From the NCBI GenBank assembly GCA_964581385.1, contig CAZOOK010000042.1:1-43278 (forward strand): DNA of 43,278 nt, written 5' to 3'. Origin of the DNA: CAZOOK01 sp964581385 (GTDB taxonomy: Bacteria; Pseudomonadota; Gammaproteobacteria; Nevskiales; Nevskiaceae). Made by a program: the position numbers and the translations under genes. This document shows positions 7,584 through 15,845 of this stretch, piece by piece. Below the pieces are notes generated by a model, which was not told where the DNA came from, made no database searches, and saw only the letters and a list, made by a program, of their open reading frames with translations. The stretch's first letter is position 1. Every line of letters starts with the position of its first letter.

Positions 7584-8657
7584 TCAACGTGAGCCTTCCA
7601 GTGGCAGGAAAATCGAAAACACAGTGCAGCCGGGCCGCGAACGGCATTCGATGATGCCGCCGTGGCTGTGAATGAGATATTGCGAGATCGATAGCCCGAG
7701 GCCAGTGCCGTCAGGGCGCGTCGTCACCATCGGCAGGAAAATTTTTTCGAGCAGGGCCGGTGCAACGCCGGATCCGGTGTCTTCGACATCGATCTGGATC
7801 ACCAGCCGATGGCGTTGTCCGGCGAGCACCTGCTGTCGCCGCGTACGTGTGCGCAGGATGATCGTGCCGTGGTCGCCAATCGCTTGCAGCGCGTTACGGG
7901 CGACGTTGAGCGTGGCTTGGATCAGCTGTTCGCGATCGCCGACCAGATCCGGAATGCTGGGATCGTAGTCGCGCACGAATTCCACGCCCGCGGGCGCTTC
8001 CGCCTGCACCAGGCTGCGCACGTGCTCGAGCACTTCATGCACGTTGAGCGGCAGATTCTGCGGCAGCCGGTTGGGTCCCAGCATGCGGTTGACGAGGTTC
8101 TGCAGGCGGTCGGCTTCGCGGATGATCACGCGTGTGTATTCACGATGTTCGGAGTCTGGGAATTCGTGTTCCAACAATTGTGCCGCTCCGCGGATTCCGC
8201 CTAGCGGATTCTTGATTTCATGCGCAAGGCCACGGATCAATTCGCGACTGGCCTCATGCTGTGCGAGCAGCAATTCATCGCGCGCGATGCGCACATGCCG
8301 GTCGAGCGCCTGCATTTCCAGCAACAATCCGCCGGCGCCGCGCCCAGCCATCGGCGTCACCGTGCAATCGACCATCAGTGGTTCATCTTCGCCGCCACGC
8401 CGCAGCGGCATCTCGCGTTCGATAAAGCTGGTTCCCTGCAGGAGCGCTTCGCGCAGCCGCGTTTCGTGTGTCGCCAGGTACGGCATGCCGGCCGCAAGCG
8501 TGAGACCGACGGCATGCTTGCGGCTGACGCCCAGCAGGGTTTCGCAGGCAGAATTCAGAAACGTCACGCGCAAGTGATTGTCGAGCGTCAATATGGACGT
8601 CGTCAGGCCATCGAGAACCGTCGCCGGCTGGGCGCGTCCCAAGGGGTTCAGTTTCAT
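7584..8657 (-). CDS. ntrB: Nitrogen regulation sensor kinase NtrB
   Basis: A 357-residue cytoplasmic histidine kinase. Residues 10-120 form a PAS domain. HisKA follows with GLAHEIKNPLGG (His about 146). The HATPase part shows the N box NVARNALQAI, G1 DTGSGV, and G2 GTGLGLSIS. No membrane segment is present, as expected for NtrB, which responds to PII proteins rather than to an outside ligand. It phosphorylates NtrC when nitrogen is short. It lies between the DUF4124 gene and ntrC. Confidence 0.95.
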   Translation of the reverse strand: MKLNPLGRAQPATVLDGLTTSILTLDNHLRVTFLNSACETLLGVSRKHAVGLTLAAGMPYLATHETRLREALLQGTSFIEREMPLRRGGEDEPLMVDCTVTPMAGRGAGGLLLEMQALDRHVRIARDELLLAQHEASRELIRGLAHEIKNPLGGIRGAAQLLEHEFPDSEHREYTRVIIREADRLQNLVNRMLGPNRLPQNLPLNVHEVLEHVRSLVQAEAPAGVEFVRDYDPSIPDLVGDREQLIQATLNVARNALQAIGDHGTIILRTRTRRQQVLAGQRHRLVIQIDVEDTGSGVAPALLEKIFLPMVTTRPDGTGLGLSISQYLIHSHGGIIECRSRPGCTVFSIFLPLEGSR

Positions 8658-8715
8658 GTAAGACCGCGTGCAAAATGCGCGCCATGTTGGTGCATGGCGA
8701 ATTCACACTTTGAGA

Positions 8716-9252
8716 TCAGTGCTTACTTGTTGGCGGCTTCATGAAAAAAGTCACCGCTTCGGAGCGCGATAGCTCGTGGCCATTCGCATCAGTGGCAGCA
8801 ACGGCGACCTTGTGCTCGCCGCGATCGACTTCCGTGAGTTGGTAGGCGGTCGATTGCGTCGGTGAATTTTTTGCGGCGCCGTCCAGATAGTAGACGAACA
8901 GAGTGCCCTGATTGCCCGGCGGATTGGCAACGACGACGGTCACTTTGCGTTCCGCGTCGCGGATGGTGTCGTTCGCCGCCGGCTCTCCGATGCGCGGCTG
9001 ATAGCTGGCCTTTCCCGCCTTGTCGCCATCCTTGTTGACCGTGGTGGTGGGCGCGTCCAGCGGCTGGCCGGCGGTCAGCGCGTGGGAGTCGAACGTCTGC
9101 ACGGTTGGCAGTGTGGCCGGCTTTGCATCTGGTGCCGGCGCTTTGTCCGCATAGTGAACGACGCCTTTGTCATCCACCCAGCGGTACACATCCGCGATGG
9201 CGGTTCCGGCGGCAAGTAGCAGGGCGAGGAAGGTTAATTTGTGCATAGCCAT
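8716..9252 (-). CDS. DUF4124 domain protein, exported
   Basis: A 178-residue protein with a Sec signal peptide (KLTFLALLLAAGTAIA) followed at once by DVYRWVDDKGVVHYADKAP, the DUF4124 core. After a Pro/Thr-rich linker the C-terminal half (about residues 90-178) reads as one beta-sandwich domain, probably Ig-like (RKVTVVVANPPGNQG, HKVAVAATDANG). It is periplasmic and has no known reaction. The same gene commonly lies between glnA and ntrBC in Xanthomonadales-type genomes. Two close ATGs (9252 and 9246) are possible starts, and neither has a clear ribosome-binding site. Confidence 0.8.
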   Translation of the reverse strand: MAMHKLTFLALLLAAGTAIADVYRWVDDKGVVHYADKAPAPDAKPATLPTVQTFDSHALTAGQPLDAPTTTVNKDGDKAGKASYQPRIGEPAANDTIRDAERKVTVVVANPPGNQGTLFVYYLDGAAKNSPTQSTAYQLTEVDRGEHKVAVAATDANGHELSRSEAVTFFMKPPTSKH

Positions 9253-9301
9253 AATCTTAGGCGGGAGGCAGGGCCAGCGGCAACGGTTTGAGGTGATGCG
9301 T

Positions 9302-9328
9302 AAAAAAAGCCCCCGACAGGCGGGGGCT
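9302..9328 (-). terminator. Rho-independent terminator of glnA
   Basis: Read on the - strand, AGCCCCCG-CCTGT-CGGGGGCT forms a perfect 8-bp stem followed by a run of Ts. It lies 26 bases after the glnA stop codon and should separate much of glnA transcription from the DUF4124-ntrBC genes. Confidence 0.9.
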
Positions 9329-9353
9329 TCGTTTACTGCAGCGGTGCCAATGA

Positions 9354-10763
9354 TTACAGCGAGTAGTACATCTCGAACTCGATCGGGTGCGTGGTCATGC
9401 GGAAGCGGGTGACTTCCTGCATCTTCAGCTCGATGTACGAGTCGATCAGGTCGTTCGTGAATACGCCGCCCTTGGTCAGGAACTCACGACCCTTGTCGAG
9501 GTGCTCCAACGCCATGTCGAGGCTATGGCAGACGCGCGGAATCTTCGCGTCCTCTTCCGGCGGCAGGTGATACAGATCTTTGTCCGACGGATCGCCCGGG
9601 TGAATCTTGTTCTGGATGCCATCGAGGCCCGCCATCATCATCGCCGCGAACGCGAGGTATGGATTGGCGGTGGAGTCCGGGAAGCGGACTTCGATGCGGC
9701 GGCCCTTCGGGTTGGCGACCCAGGGAATGCGGATCGACGCGGAACGGTTGCGCGCCGAGTAGGCGAGCATGACCGGTGCTTCGAAGCCCGGCACCAGACG
9801 CTTGTAGCTGTTGGTACCCGGATTGGTGAACGCGTTGATCGCCTTGGCGTGCTTGAGGATGCCGCCGATGTAGAACAGTGCGGTTTCGGACAGGCCGCCG
9901 TAGCCGTCACCGGAGAACAGATTCTTGCCGCCGAGTGCCAGCGACTGGTGGACGTGCATACCGCTGCCGTTGTCGCCGACCATCGGCTTGGGCATGAAGG
10001 TCGCCGTTTTGCCGTATTGGTGGGCGACATTCTGAATCACGTACTTGAGCTTCAACACTTCGTCGGCCTTCTTGATCAGCGTGCCGAACTTGACGCCGAT
10101 TTCGCACTGGCCGGCAGTGGCAACTTCATGGTGATGCACTTCGGTGACGATGCCGACTTCTTCCAGCGCTTCGCACATCGCGGAACGGATGTCCTGCAGC
10201 GCATCGACTGGCGGAACCGGGAAGTAGCCACCCTTAACGCCCGGACGGTGGCCGGTGTTGCCCGATTCATATTCCTTGGAGCTGTTCCAGGCTGCTTCCT
10301 CGGATTCAATCTTGACGAAGCAACCGGACATGTCGGCGTTCCAGGTCACCGAGTCGAAGATGAAGAATTCGTTTTCCGGACCGAAGAACGCGGTGTCGGC
10401 GATGCCGGTGCTCTTCAGGTAGTTTTCGGCGCGGCGCGCCAGCGAGCGCGGATCGCGCGAGTAGCCCTGCATCGTCGCCGGTTCGATGACTTCGCAGGTC
10501 AGCACCAGCGTCGGTGCTTCAAAGAACGGATCGATGAATGCCGAGCCGGCGTCCGGCATCAGAATCATGTCCGACTCATTGATGCCCTTCCAGCCGGCGA
10601 TCGACGACCCGTCGAACATCTTGCCATCGGTGAACAGTGACTCGTCGACCGTGTGCGACGGTACGGTCACGTGCTGTTCCTTGCCGCGCGTGTCGCAAAA
10701 ACGGAAATCGACGAACTTTACATTTTTTTCCGAGATGGTTTTCAGTACATCTTTACCCGACAT
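9354..10763 (-). CDS. glnA: Glutamine synthetase type I
   Basis: A 469-residue GSI enzyme that makes glutamine from glutamate, ammonia and ATP in the cytoplasm as a dodecamer. Motifs seen are MFDGSSIAGW in the N-terminal domain, the metal-binding FFGPENEFFIFD, the ATP and glutamate loops KPMVGDNGSGMHVHQS and NRSASIRIPW, and the adenylylation segment KDLYHLPPEED with its Tyr near residue 400. So it is a subclass regulated by adenylylation. AGGAGA lies about 7 bases before the ATG. The sigma-54 promoter at 10826-10841 makes it NtrC-dependent. Confidence 0.98.
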   Translation of the reverse strand: MSGKDVLKTISEKNVKFVDFRFCDTRGKEQHVTVPSHTVDESLFTDGKMFDGSSIAGWKGINESDMILMPDAGSAFIDPFFEAPTLVLTCEVIEPATMQGYSRDPRSLARRAENYLKSTGIADTAFFGPENEFFIFDSVTWNADMSGCFVKIESEEAAWNSSKEYESGNTGHRPGVKGGYFPVPPVDALQDIRSAMCEALEEVGIVTEVHHHEVATAGQCEIGVKFGTLIKKADEVLKLKYVIQNVAHQYGKTATFMPKPMVGDNGSGMHVHQSLALGGKNLFSGDGYGGLSETALFYIGGILKHAKAINAFTNPGTNSYKRLVPGFEAPVMLAYSARNRSASIRIPWVANPKGRRIEVRFPDSTANPYLAFAAMMMAGLDGIQNKIHPGDPSDKDLYHLPPEEDAKIPRVCHSLDMALEHLDKGREFLTKGGVFTNDLIDSYIELKMQEVTRFRMTTHPIEFEMYYSL

Positions 10764-10825
10764 GGGTGCGTCTCCTGCGAAGGGTGAATAGTGCCGTGCG
10801 CGATCTGCGCAGCGTTCGTAGATAA

Positions 10826-10841
10826 AGCAGTAAGTGTGCCA
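10826..10841 (-). promoter_or_regulatory. Sigma-54 promoter of glnA
   Basis: On the - strand the sequence TGGCACACTTACTGCT fits the -24/-12 consensus TGGCAC-N5-TTGCW with one mismatch in the -12 box (CTGCT). The GG and GC dinucleotides have the obligatory spacing. It lies 63 bp before the glnA ATG. No clear NtrC binding palindrome was seen upstream. Confidence 0.82.
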
Positions 10842-10896
10842 AAACGGGGCATGACGGAAACCGATTGGATCCCGCCAGATCCCCTCCCTTTCTGAA

Positions 10897-11292
10897 TCAG
10901 CCCGCTTTCAGGCAGGTGCTCATGAAGCTCTTGCGCTCGTCGCCCTTGAGCGCTTTGTCCTTTGCCTGCTTGTTGCAGTCCTTCATTTTCTGCTGCTGGG
11001 CTTGGCGGCCGCTGAGCGGGACGGCATCGGTGGTTGTCGCGGCATCGCCACCAGCGGTGTCGGCGCCGCCGCTGAGGCAGGTTTTCATGAATGCCTTGCG
11101 GTCGTCGCCTTTAAGCGCCTTGGTTTTTGCTTCCGCATTGCAATCCTTCATCTTTTGTTGCTGCGCCCCGGCTTTTTTCGCGGGCGCGGTCGCAGTGGGG
11201 GCTGCCGGTGGAGTGGTGTCAGTGGTATCGGCAAAGGCCGGCGCGGCGGTGATCACGGCGAACAGTGCCGCGGCAATCAGGCGGTATGTCAT
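10897..11292 (-). CDS. PsiF-repeat exported protein
   Basis: A 131-residue protein with a Sec signal peptide (TYRLIAAALFAVITAAPAFA) and two PsiF repeats of about 33 residues. The first has QQQKMKDCNAEAKTKALKGD and the second QQQKMKDCNKQAKDKALKGD, each ending in a KTCL/STCL motif, so each carries two Cys that can pair. A Thr/Ala/Pro linker separates them. E. coli PsiF is phosphate-starvation inducible but its role is unknown. No Pho box was found in front of this gene. The ATG at 11292 was preferred over an earlier one since it begins the signal peptide. Confidence 0.82.
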   Translation of the reverse strand: MTYRLIAAALFAVITAAPAFADTTDTTPPAAPTATAPAKKAGAQQQKMKDCNAEAKTKALKGDDRKAFMKTCLSGGADTAGGDAATTTDAVPLSGRQAQQQKMKDCNKQAKDKALKGDERKSFMSTCLKAG

Positions 11293-11390
11293 GACTTGGG
11301 TTTCCTGGCCAGTGAATAGGGTTCGGCCGTTCGGGACGTCAGCCCAGCCGACCGCGGCGGGCAGCCTAGCACAATCACCTCTGGAATCGC

Positions 11391-11419
11391 TTCGGGCCGC
11401 CACCACGGTCGGCTATACT
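11391..11419 (+). promoter_or_regulatory. Probable sigma-70 promoter of glyQ
   Basis: A good -10 box TATACT (11414-11419) lies 17 bp after a weak -35 TTCGGG. It is 36 bp before the glyQ start codon, and no other gene start fits it. Confidence 0.5.
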
Positions 11420-11454
11420 CCCGCGCTCCTTAGTCCTATGCCCGGCCCGTTCCC

Positions 11455-12339
11455 GTGACCTTCCAGGAATTGATCCTCAAGCTCCAGACCTATTGGGCTC
11501 GGCAGGGCTGCGTCATCGTGCAGCCGATGGACATGGAAATGGGCGCCGGCACATTTCATTGGGCGACTTTTCTGCGCGCCATTGGTCCCGAGCCCTGGAA
11601 TACCGCCTACGTGCAGCCGAGCCGCCGCCCGACCGACGGCCGCTACGGCGAAAACCCGAATCGCTTGCAGCACTACTACCAGTTCCAGGTGCTGATGAAG
11701 CCGAGTCCGCCGGATATTCAGGATCTCTATCTGGGCTCGCTGAAGATGCTCGGCTTCGATCCGCTGGTGCACGACATCCGCTTCGTCGAGGACAACTGGG
11801 AATCGCCGACGCTCGGCGCCTGGGGCCTCGGCTGGGAAGTCTGGCTCAACGGCATGGAAGTCACGCAGTTCACTTATTTTCAGCAGGTCGGCGGCCTCGA
11901 ATGTCGGCCAGTCGCCGGCGAGATCACCTACGGTCTCGAACGCCTGGCGATGTATATCCAGAAAAAAGAGAGCGTCTACGACCTCGTGTGGAGTGATGCT
12001 GGCGGTCGCATCGTCACCTATGGCGACGTCTATCACCAGAATGAAGTCGAGCAGTCGAACTACAATTTCGAGCAGGCCGACACCGCCGCGCTGTTCGAGC
12101 GTTTTGCTGTCAGCGAACGTGAATGCATGAAGCTGATTGAAGCTGGCTTGCCGCTGCCGGCCTACGAGCGCGTCGTCGCCGCCTCGCATAGCTTCAATCT
12201 GCTCGATGCGCGCGGCGCGATCAGCGTCACCGAGCGGCAGGCGTACATCCTGCGTGTGCGCACACTCGCGCGCACGGTTGCCGAGGCCTATCACAAAGCA
12301 CGCGAGAAGCTCGGCTTCCCGATGCTGAAGGCAGCCTGA
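11455..12339 (+). CDS. glyQ: Glycyl-tRNA synthetase alpha subunit
   Basis: A 294-residue GlyRS alpha chain of the alpha2-beta2 bacterial type; it carries the class II catalytic core that forms glycyl-adenylate. Conserved blocks are TFQELILKLQTYWARQGC at the start, QPMDMEMGAGTFHWATFLR, YVQPSRRPTDGRYGENPNR, and QVGGLECRPVAGEITYGLER. The start is GTG at 11455; an ATG further upstream is out of frame. There is no good Shine-Dalgarno. Its partner glyS lies one gene downstream, with a GST gene in between. Confidence 0.97.
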   Translation: MTFQELILKLQTYWARQGCVIVQPMDMEMGAGTFHWATFLRAIGPEPWNTAYVQPSRRPTDGRYGENPNRLQHYYQFQVLMKPSPPDIQDLYLGSLKMLGFDPLVHDIRFVEDNWESPTLGAWGLGWEVWLNGMEVTQFTYFQQVGGLECRPVAGEITYGLERLAMYIQKKESVYDLVWSDAGGRIVTYGDVYHQNEVEQSNYNFEQADTAALFERFAVSERECMKLIEAGLPLPAYERVVAASHSFNLLDARGAISVTERQAYILRVRTLARTVAEAYHKAREKLGFPMLKAA

Positions 12340-12358
12340 GCTGCGAAGGAAAACGATC

Positions 12359-12997
12359 GTGATCCTCATCGGCTTGTTTGATTCGCCGTTCGTGCGCCGC
12401 GTCGCCATCAGCGCGACGTTGCTTGGTATGCCGTTCGAACATCGCAGCTGGTCGATCGGCAAGGATTTCGACCGCATACGCGCGTACAACCCGTTGGGCC
12501 GTGTGCCGACGCTGGTGCTTGACGACGGCTCCTCACTGATGGAATCCGCCGCGATTCTCGACTGGCTCGACGAACAGGCAGGCCCTGCCCGTGCGCTGCT
12601 GCCGGTATCCGGCGTGCCGCGCCGCGAGTCGCTGCGGCTGATGGCGATCGCCACCGGCGCCGCTGACAAAGGGGTTTTGCAGATCTACGAAAAAGCGTTC
12701 CGACCCGCCGATAAATGGCACGAGCCCTGGCTCGCGCGCTGTCGCACGCAGTGTGATGCGGCGCTCGACGAACTTGAACGCGCCTGCGCTGCGCTTGGTA
12801 ACAGTCGCTGGCTGTCCGGTGAAACGATGGGGCAGGCGGACATCACGACCGTCTGTGTTTACACCTTTCTCAACAGCACACTGGCACTCGATGCCGCGCG
12901 TTGGCCGGCACTTGCAGCGCTGGCCGCGCGCGCGGAAGCACTGCCCGAATTCTGCGCCACGCGTGTCGCTTTCCACATGCCCAAGACCAGTGGCTGA
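12359..12997 (+). CDS. Glutathione S-transferase family protein
   Basis: A 212-residue GST. The N-terminal thioredoxin-fold half contains GLFDSPFVRRVAISA, the cis-Pro region NPLGRVPTLVLDDG and the glutathione gamma-Glu contact LMESAAILDWLDE. The C-terminal half is all-helical with the motif GETMGQADITTVCVYTF, the usual capping motif. The Ser in FDSPF is a candidate catalytic residue. It starts with GTG behind AAGGA. It sits between glyQ and glyS, 19 bases after glyQ, so it will be co-transcribed with the synthetase, an unusual place. Substrate unknown. Confidence 0.88.
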   Translation: MILIGLFDSPFVRRVAISATLLGMPFEHRSWSIGKDFDRIRAYNPLGRVPTLVLDDGSSLMESAAILDWLDEQAGPARALLPVSGVPRRESLRLMAIATGAADKGVLQIYEKAFRPADKWHEPWLARCRTQCDAALDELERACAALGNSRWLSGETMGQADITTVCVYTFLNSTLALDAARWPALAALAARAEALPEFCATRVAFHMPKTSG

Positions 12998-13020
12998 TCG
13001 GGCCGCTGTCCCACACGAAC

Positions 13021-15117
13021 ATGAACGATCTGCTGATTGAAATCGGTTGCGAGGATTTGCCGGCGCGCTATGTGCAGCCGCTGGCGACGGCACTGACAGA
13101 GGGTTTCGCTGCCGGCCTCGAGAAGCGCGGCATCGCGCGCGGTGACACACGCACGTTCGCGACGCCGCGTCGCATCGCCGTAATCCTATCGGCGGTTGCG
13201 GACAAGCAGGCGGACCAGATCATCGAGCGCAAAGGGCCGCAGGTCGCCGCCGCATACAAGGACGGGCAACCGACGCCGGCCGCGCTCGGCTTCGCCAAGT
13301 CCTGTGGCGTCGAGCTTGCAAAGCTCGCCCAGGAAGGCGGTCAGCTGATTTTCCGCAAGAAGCAGAAAGGTCGCCGCACGGTTGAGCTGATCGGCGAAAT
13401 CTTCGAGGAAACGCTGAAGCGCATGGATGAGCTCGTGCCCAAGCGCATGCGCTGGGGCGCCGGCGAAGAAACCTTCGTGCGTCCGGTGCGCTGGATTGTC
13501 GCGCTGCACGGCGAGCGCGTGATTCCCTTGCAGCGTTTCGACCATAAGGCGGGAAGAAAGACTTTTGGACATCGCTTTCACGCGCCGGCGGCGATCGCCT
13601 TGAAATCGCCGGCCGATTACGAAGTCGCGCTACGCGACGCGAAAGTATGGGCCGATTCCGCGAGCCGCCGCACTGACATCCGGCGCCAGGTCGAAGCGGA
13701 AGCTGCAAAGCTCGGTGGCACTGCGCGCATCACTGATGATCTGCTTGACGAAGTCACGGCACTCGTCGAATGGCCGGTCGTGATTTCCGGTCGCATCGAG
13801 GAGCGCTTTCTGCAACTGCCGCCGGAAGTGATCGTCGCGACGGTGGAGACCAATCAGCGTTACTTCACTGTGTTCACCGCGACACCGACGGTCGGCGGCC
13901 AGATGCGTGCCGAGGCCGGCTATCTGAAGCCGGTGTTCATTACCGTGTCGAACATCGAATCGAAGGACGTTGCGCAGGTCATCACTGGCAACGAGCGTGT
14001 CGTGCGGCCGCGTCTGACCGATGCTCTGTTCTTCTGGGAGCAGGATCGGAAACAACCGTTGGCGGGTTACTCGGGAAAGCTTGAGAACACGACATATCAG
14101 AAAGACTTGGGAAGCTTGGAGCGTAAAGTCCGGCGTGTCCAAGGGACGGTGCCGCGAATCGCGCATGAGCTCGGGCTGTCCGAGTTGCAGAAGGAAGCGG
14201 TTTGGCGTGCCGCTGAACTTTGCAAGAACGATCTGGCGACACGACTCGTCTACGAATTTCCCGAGCTGCAGGGTCTGATGGGCGGGTATTACGCCATGGC
14301 CTCCGGAGAATCCGATGCGGTTGCGCGCGCGGTCACTGAGCACTACCGGCCGGTACAGGCCGGCGGCCCGATTCCATCGACAATCGAGGGCCGCATTCTC
14401 GCGCTCACCGATAAGCTCGACACGCTCGCCGGCATTTTCAAGATTGGCCAGAAACCCACTGCAAGCAAGGATCCGTTCGCGCTGCGCCGTGCCGCGCTGG
14501 GTTTGCTGCGCATCGTCGTCGAAGGCGGCCTTGATCTCGACCTGCGCCAGTTGCTCTCAGTAGCATGGGATGCCCAGCCGGTCGCTGCCGCTAAGGGCGC
14601 GACGCTGGATGATGCTTGGAATTTCATCGTCGAGCGCTTGCGCGGCTACTGTTTGGACCGTGGTGCGACCGTCGAGCAGTTCGAGGCCGTGCGCAGCCTC
14701 GGTGCCTCGCGCCCCCTCGACTTCGTCAACCGTCTCGATGCGCTGAGGGCGTTCACCATAACACCCGCCGCCACTTCGCTTGCGGCTGCCGACAAGCGCG
14801 CACGCAACATTCTGCGTCAGGCCGGCGGTGAGCATTCGACGAATGTGGCGATCCATCTTTTCGATAACCCTGCCGAGCGTGCACTGCTGGAGCAGATCGA
14901 GCGTGTTGAGGAAAAGCTCGCTGCGTTGCGCCCATCGCGCTCATACCGCGAAATGCTGGCGGAATTATCGTCGTTGAAGGAACCGGTCGATGCGTTCTTC
15001 AACGCGGTGATGGTGATGGCGGAGGATGCCGCGGTACGCGCGAATCGTCTTGCGTTGCTGACCCGGCTCGACACGTTGTGCCGCGACGTCGCCGACCTTT
15101 CGTGCCTGCCGGGGTGA
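13021..15117 (+). CDS. glyS: Glycyl-tRNA synthetase beta subunit
   Basis: A 698-residue beta chain of glycyl-tRNA synthetase; it binds the tRNA and is needed for activity of the alpha chain encoded by glyQ. It begins LLIEIGCEDLPARYV, the standard start, and has the conserved FATPRRIAV, FVRPVRWIVALHG, NQRYF, KPVFITVSNI, and FFWEQDRKQPL blocks; the C-terminal DALR anticodon-binding domain includes DAFFNAVMVMAEDAAVR. The ATG at 13021 is supported by this N terminus. The reading frame is open 120 bases further upstream within the GST gene but that part does not fit. Confidence 0.97.
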   Translation: MNDLLIEIGCEDLPARYVQPLATALTEGFAAGLEKRGIARGDTRTFATPRRIAVILSAVADKQADQIIERKGPQVAAAYKDGQPTPAALGFAKSCGVELAKLAQEGGQLIFRKKQKGRRTVELIGEIFEETLKRMDELVPKRMRWGAGEETFVRPVRWIVALHGERVIPLQRFDHKAGRKTFGHRFHAPAAIALKSPADYEVALRDAKVWADSASRRTDIRRQVEAEAAKLGGTARITDDLLDEVTALVEWPVVISGRIEERFLQLPPEVIVATVETNQRYFTVFTATPTVGGQMRAEAGYLKPVFITVSNIESKDVAQVITGNERVVRPRLTDALFFWEQDRKQPLAGYSGKLENTTYQKDLGSLERKVRRVQGTVPRIAHELGLSELQKEAVWRAAELCKNDLATRLVYEFPELQGLMGGYYAMASGESDAVARAVTEHYRPVQAGGPIPSTIEGRILALTDKLDTLAGIFKIGQKPTASKDPFALRRAALGLLRIVVEGGLDLDLRQLLSVAWDAQPVAAAKGATLDDAWNFIVERLRGYCLDRGATVEQFEAVRSLGASRPLDFVNRLDALRAFTITPAATSLAAADKRARNILRQAGGEHSTNVAIHLFDNPAERALLEQIERVEEKLAALRPSRSYREMLAELSSLKEPVDAFFNAVMVMAEDAAVRANRLALLTRLDTLCRDVADLSCLPG

Positions 15118-15249
15118 GACGGTGAAGCTGGTTATTCTTGATCGGGATGGGTGAAACCCTGCGTTTGGCGAGCACTGCTCGCCGCAGGGTTGAACGCACG
15201 GCCATGGATGGCCGGGCTGGGCACGGCACCAGGGACGGTTTGGAGGGCA
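15118..15249 (+). repeat. Relic of a second gmhB 5' end plus hairpin element
   Basis: Positions 15118-15150 repeat the first 33 bases before and in gmhB (15250-15282). Both encode VKLVILDRDG, but at seven codons the bases differ silently. After GGG the first copy stops (TGA at 15152-15154). Then comes a strong hairpin: AACCCTGC (15155-15162) with GCAGGGTT (15184-15191), and GGCGAGC with GCTCGCC inside. A second palindrome, GGCCATGGATGGCC, follows. This resembles REP-type intergenic units. Confidence 0.7.
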
Positions 15250-15253
15250 GACG

Positions 15254-15796
15254 GTGAAGCTGGTAATCCTGGACCGCGACGGAGTCATCAACGAAGACTC
15301 CGACGATTACGTCAAGTCGGTAGCCGAATGGCAGCCGATTCCTGGCAGTCTTGAAGCGATCGCGCGGCTGTCGCAGGCGGGTTGTCACGTTGCAGTCGCC
15401 AGCAACCAGTCGGGAATCGGGCGTGGGCTGTTCGACTACGACGCCCTCTTTGCAATCCACGAGCGCATGCAGAAAGCGGTGATGGAACTGGGCGGGCGCA
15501 TCGAACTGATCGAGTTCTGTCCGGAAACGCCGGACAATGCCAGCGCCATGCGCAAGCCAGGTCCTGGCATGTTGCTGGACTTGGCGCGCCGCCTTCAGGT
15601 CAGCATGGAGAACGTCCCTTTCGTGGGGGATACCGTCTCCGATATTGAAGCTGCGCGCGCCGCCGGGGCTCGCCCTATTTTGGTGCTCACAGGCAAAGGG
15701 CAGGGCACCAAAATGAGGCGTGAAGCAGCAGGCATAGAGATTTTTGACGATCTGGCAGCCTTCGCTTCCGCCTGGACCGCGCGGCCGACGATTTAG
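15254..15796 (+). CDS. gmhB: HAD-IIIA phosphatase, GmhB-like
   Basis: A 180-residue HAD phosphatase, most like D-glycero-beta-D-manno-heptose-1,7-bisphosphate 7-phosphatase, an enzyme of lipopolysaccharide heptose synthesis. HAD motif I is ILDRDGVIN with Asp nucleophile, motif II ASNQSG, motif III the Lys in RKPGPGM, motif IV VGDTVSDI. The zinc loop that most GmhB proteins show (CPHx-n-CxC before RKP) is reduced to CPETPDNASAMRKP, with only one Cys. Starts at GTG. It lies after glyS as in Pseudomonas. The lost zinc site leaves a related HAD phosphatase possible. Confidence 0.75.
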   Translation: MKLVILDRDGVINEDSDDYVKSVAEWQPIPGSLEAIARLSQAGCHVAVASNQSGIGRGLFDYDALFAIHERMQKAVMELGGRIELIEFCPETPDNASAMRKPGPGMLLDLARRLQVSMENVPFVGDTVSDIEAARAAGARPILVLTGKGQGTKMRREAAGIEIFDDLAAFASAWTARPTI

Positions 15797-15845
15797 GCTG
15801 AAACGTATTTTGCCCTGAATTGGTGCGTAAGGGCCGAACCAGCAA

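Noticed and set aside
9387..10640. 417-residue open frame on the + strand over glnA
   Set aside because: It is antisense to a certain glnA, made of low-information sequence rich in Arg, Ala and Val, and lacks any family motif. High GC gives long antisense frames.
11413..12669. 418-residue open frame on the - strand over glyQ and GST
   Set aside because: Antisense to the glyQ gene, which has full-length family blocks.
15122..15154. Mini-gene from the first gmhB start copy
   Set aside because: It stops after ten codons (VKLVILDRDG) and is best explained as a relic.
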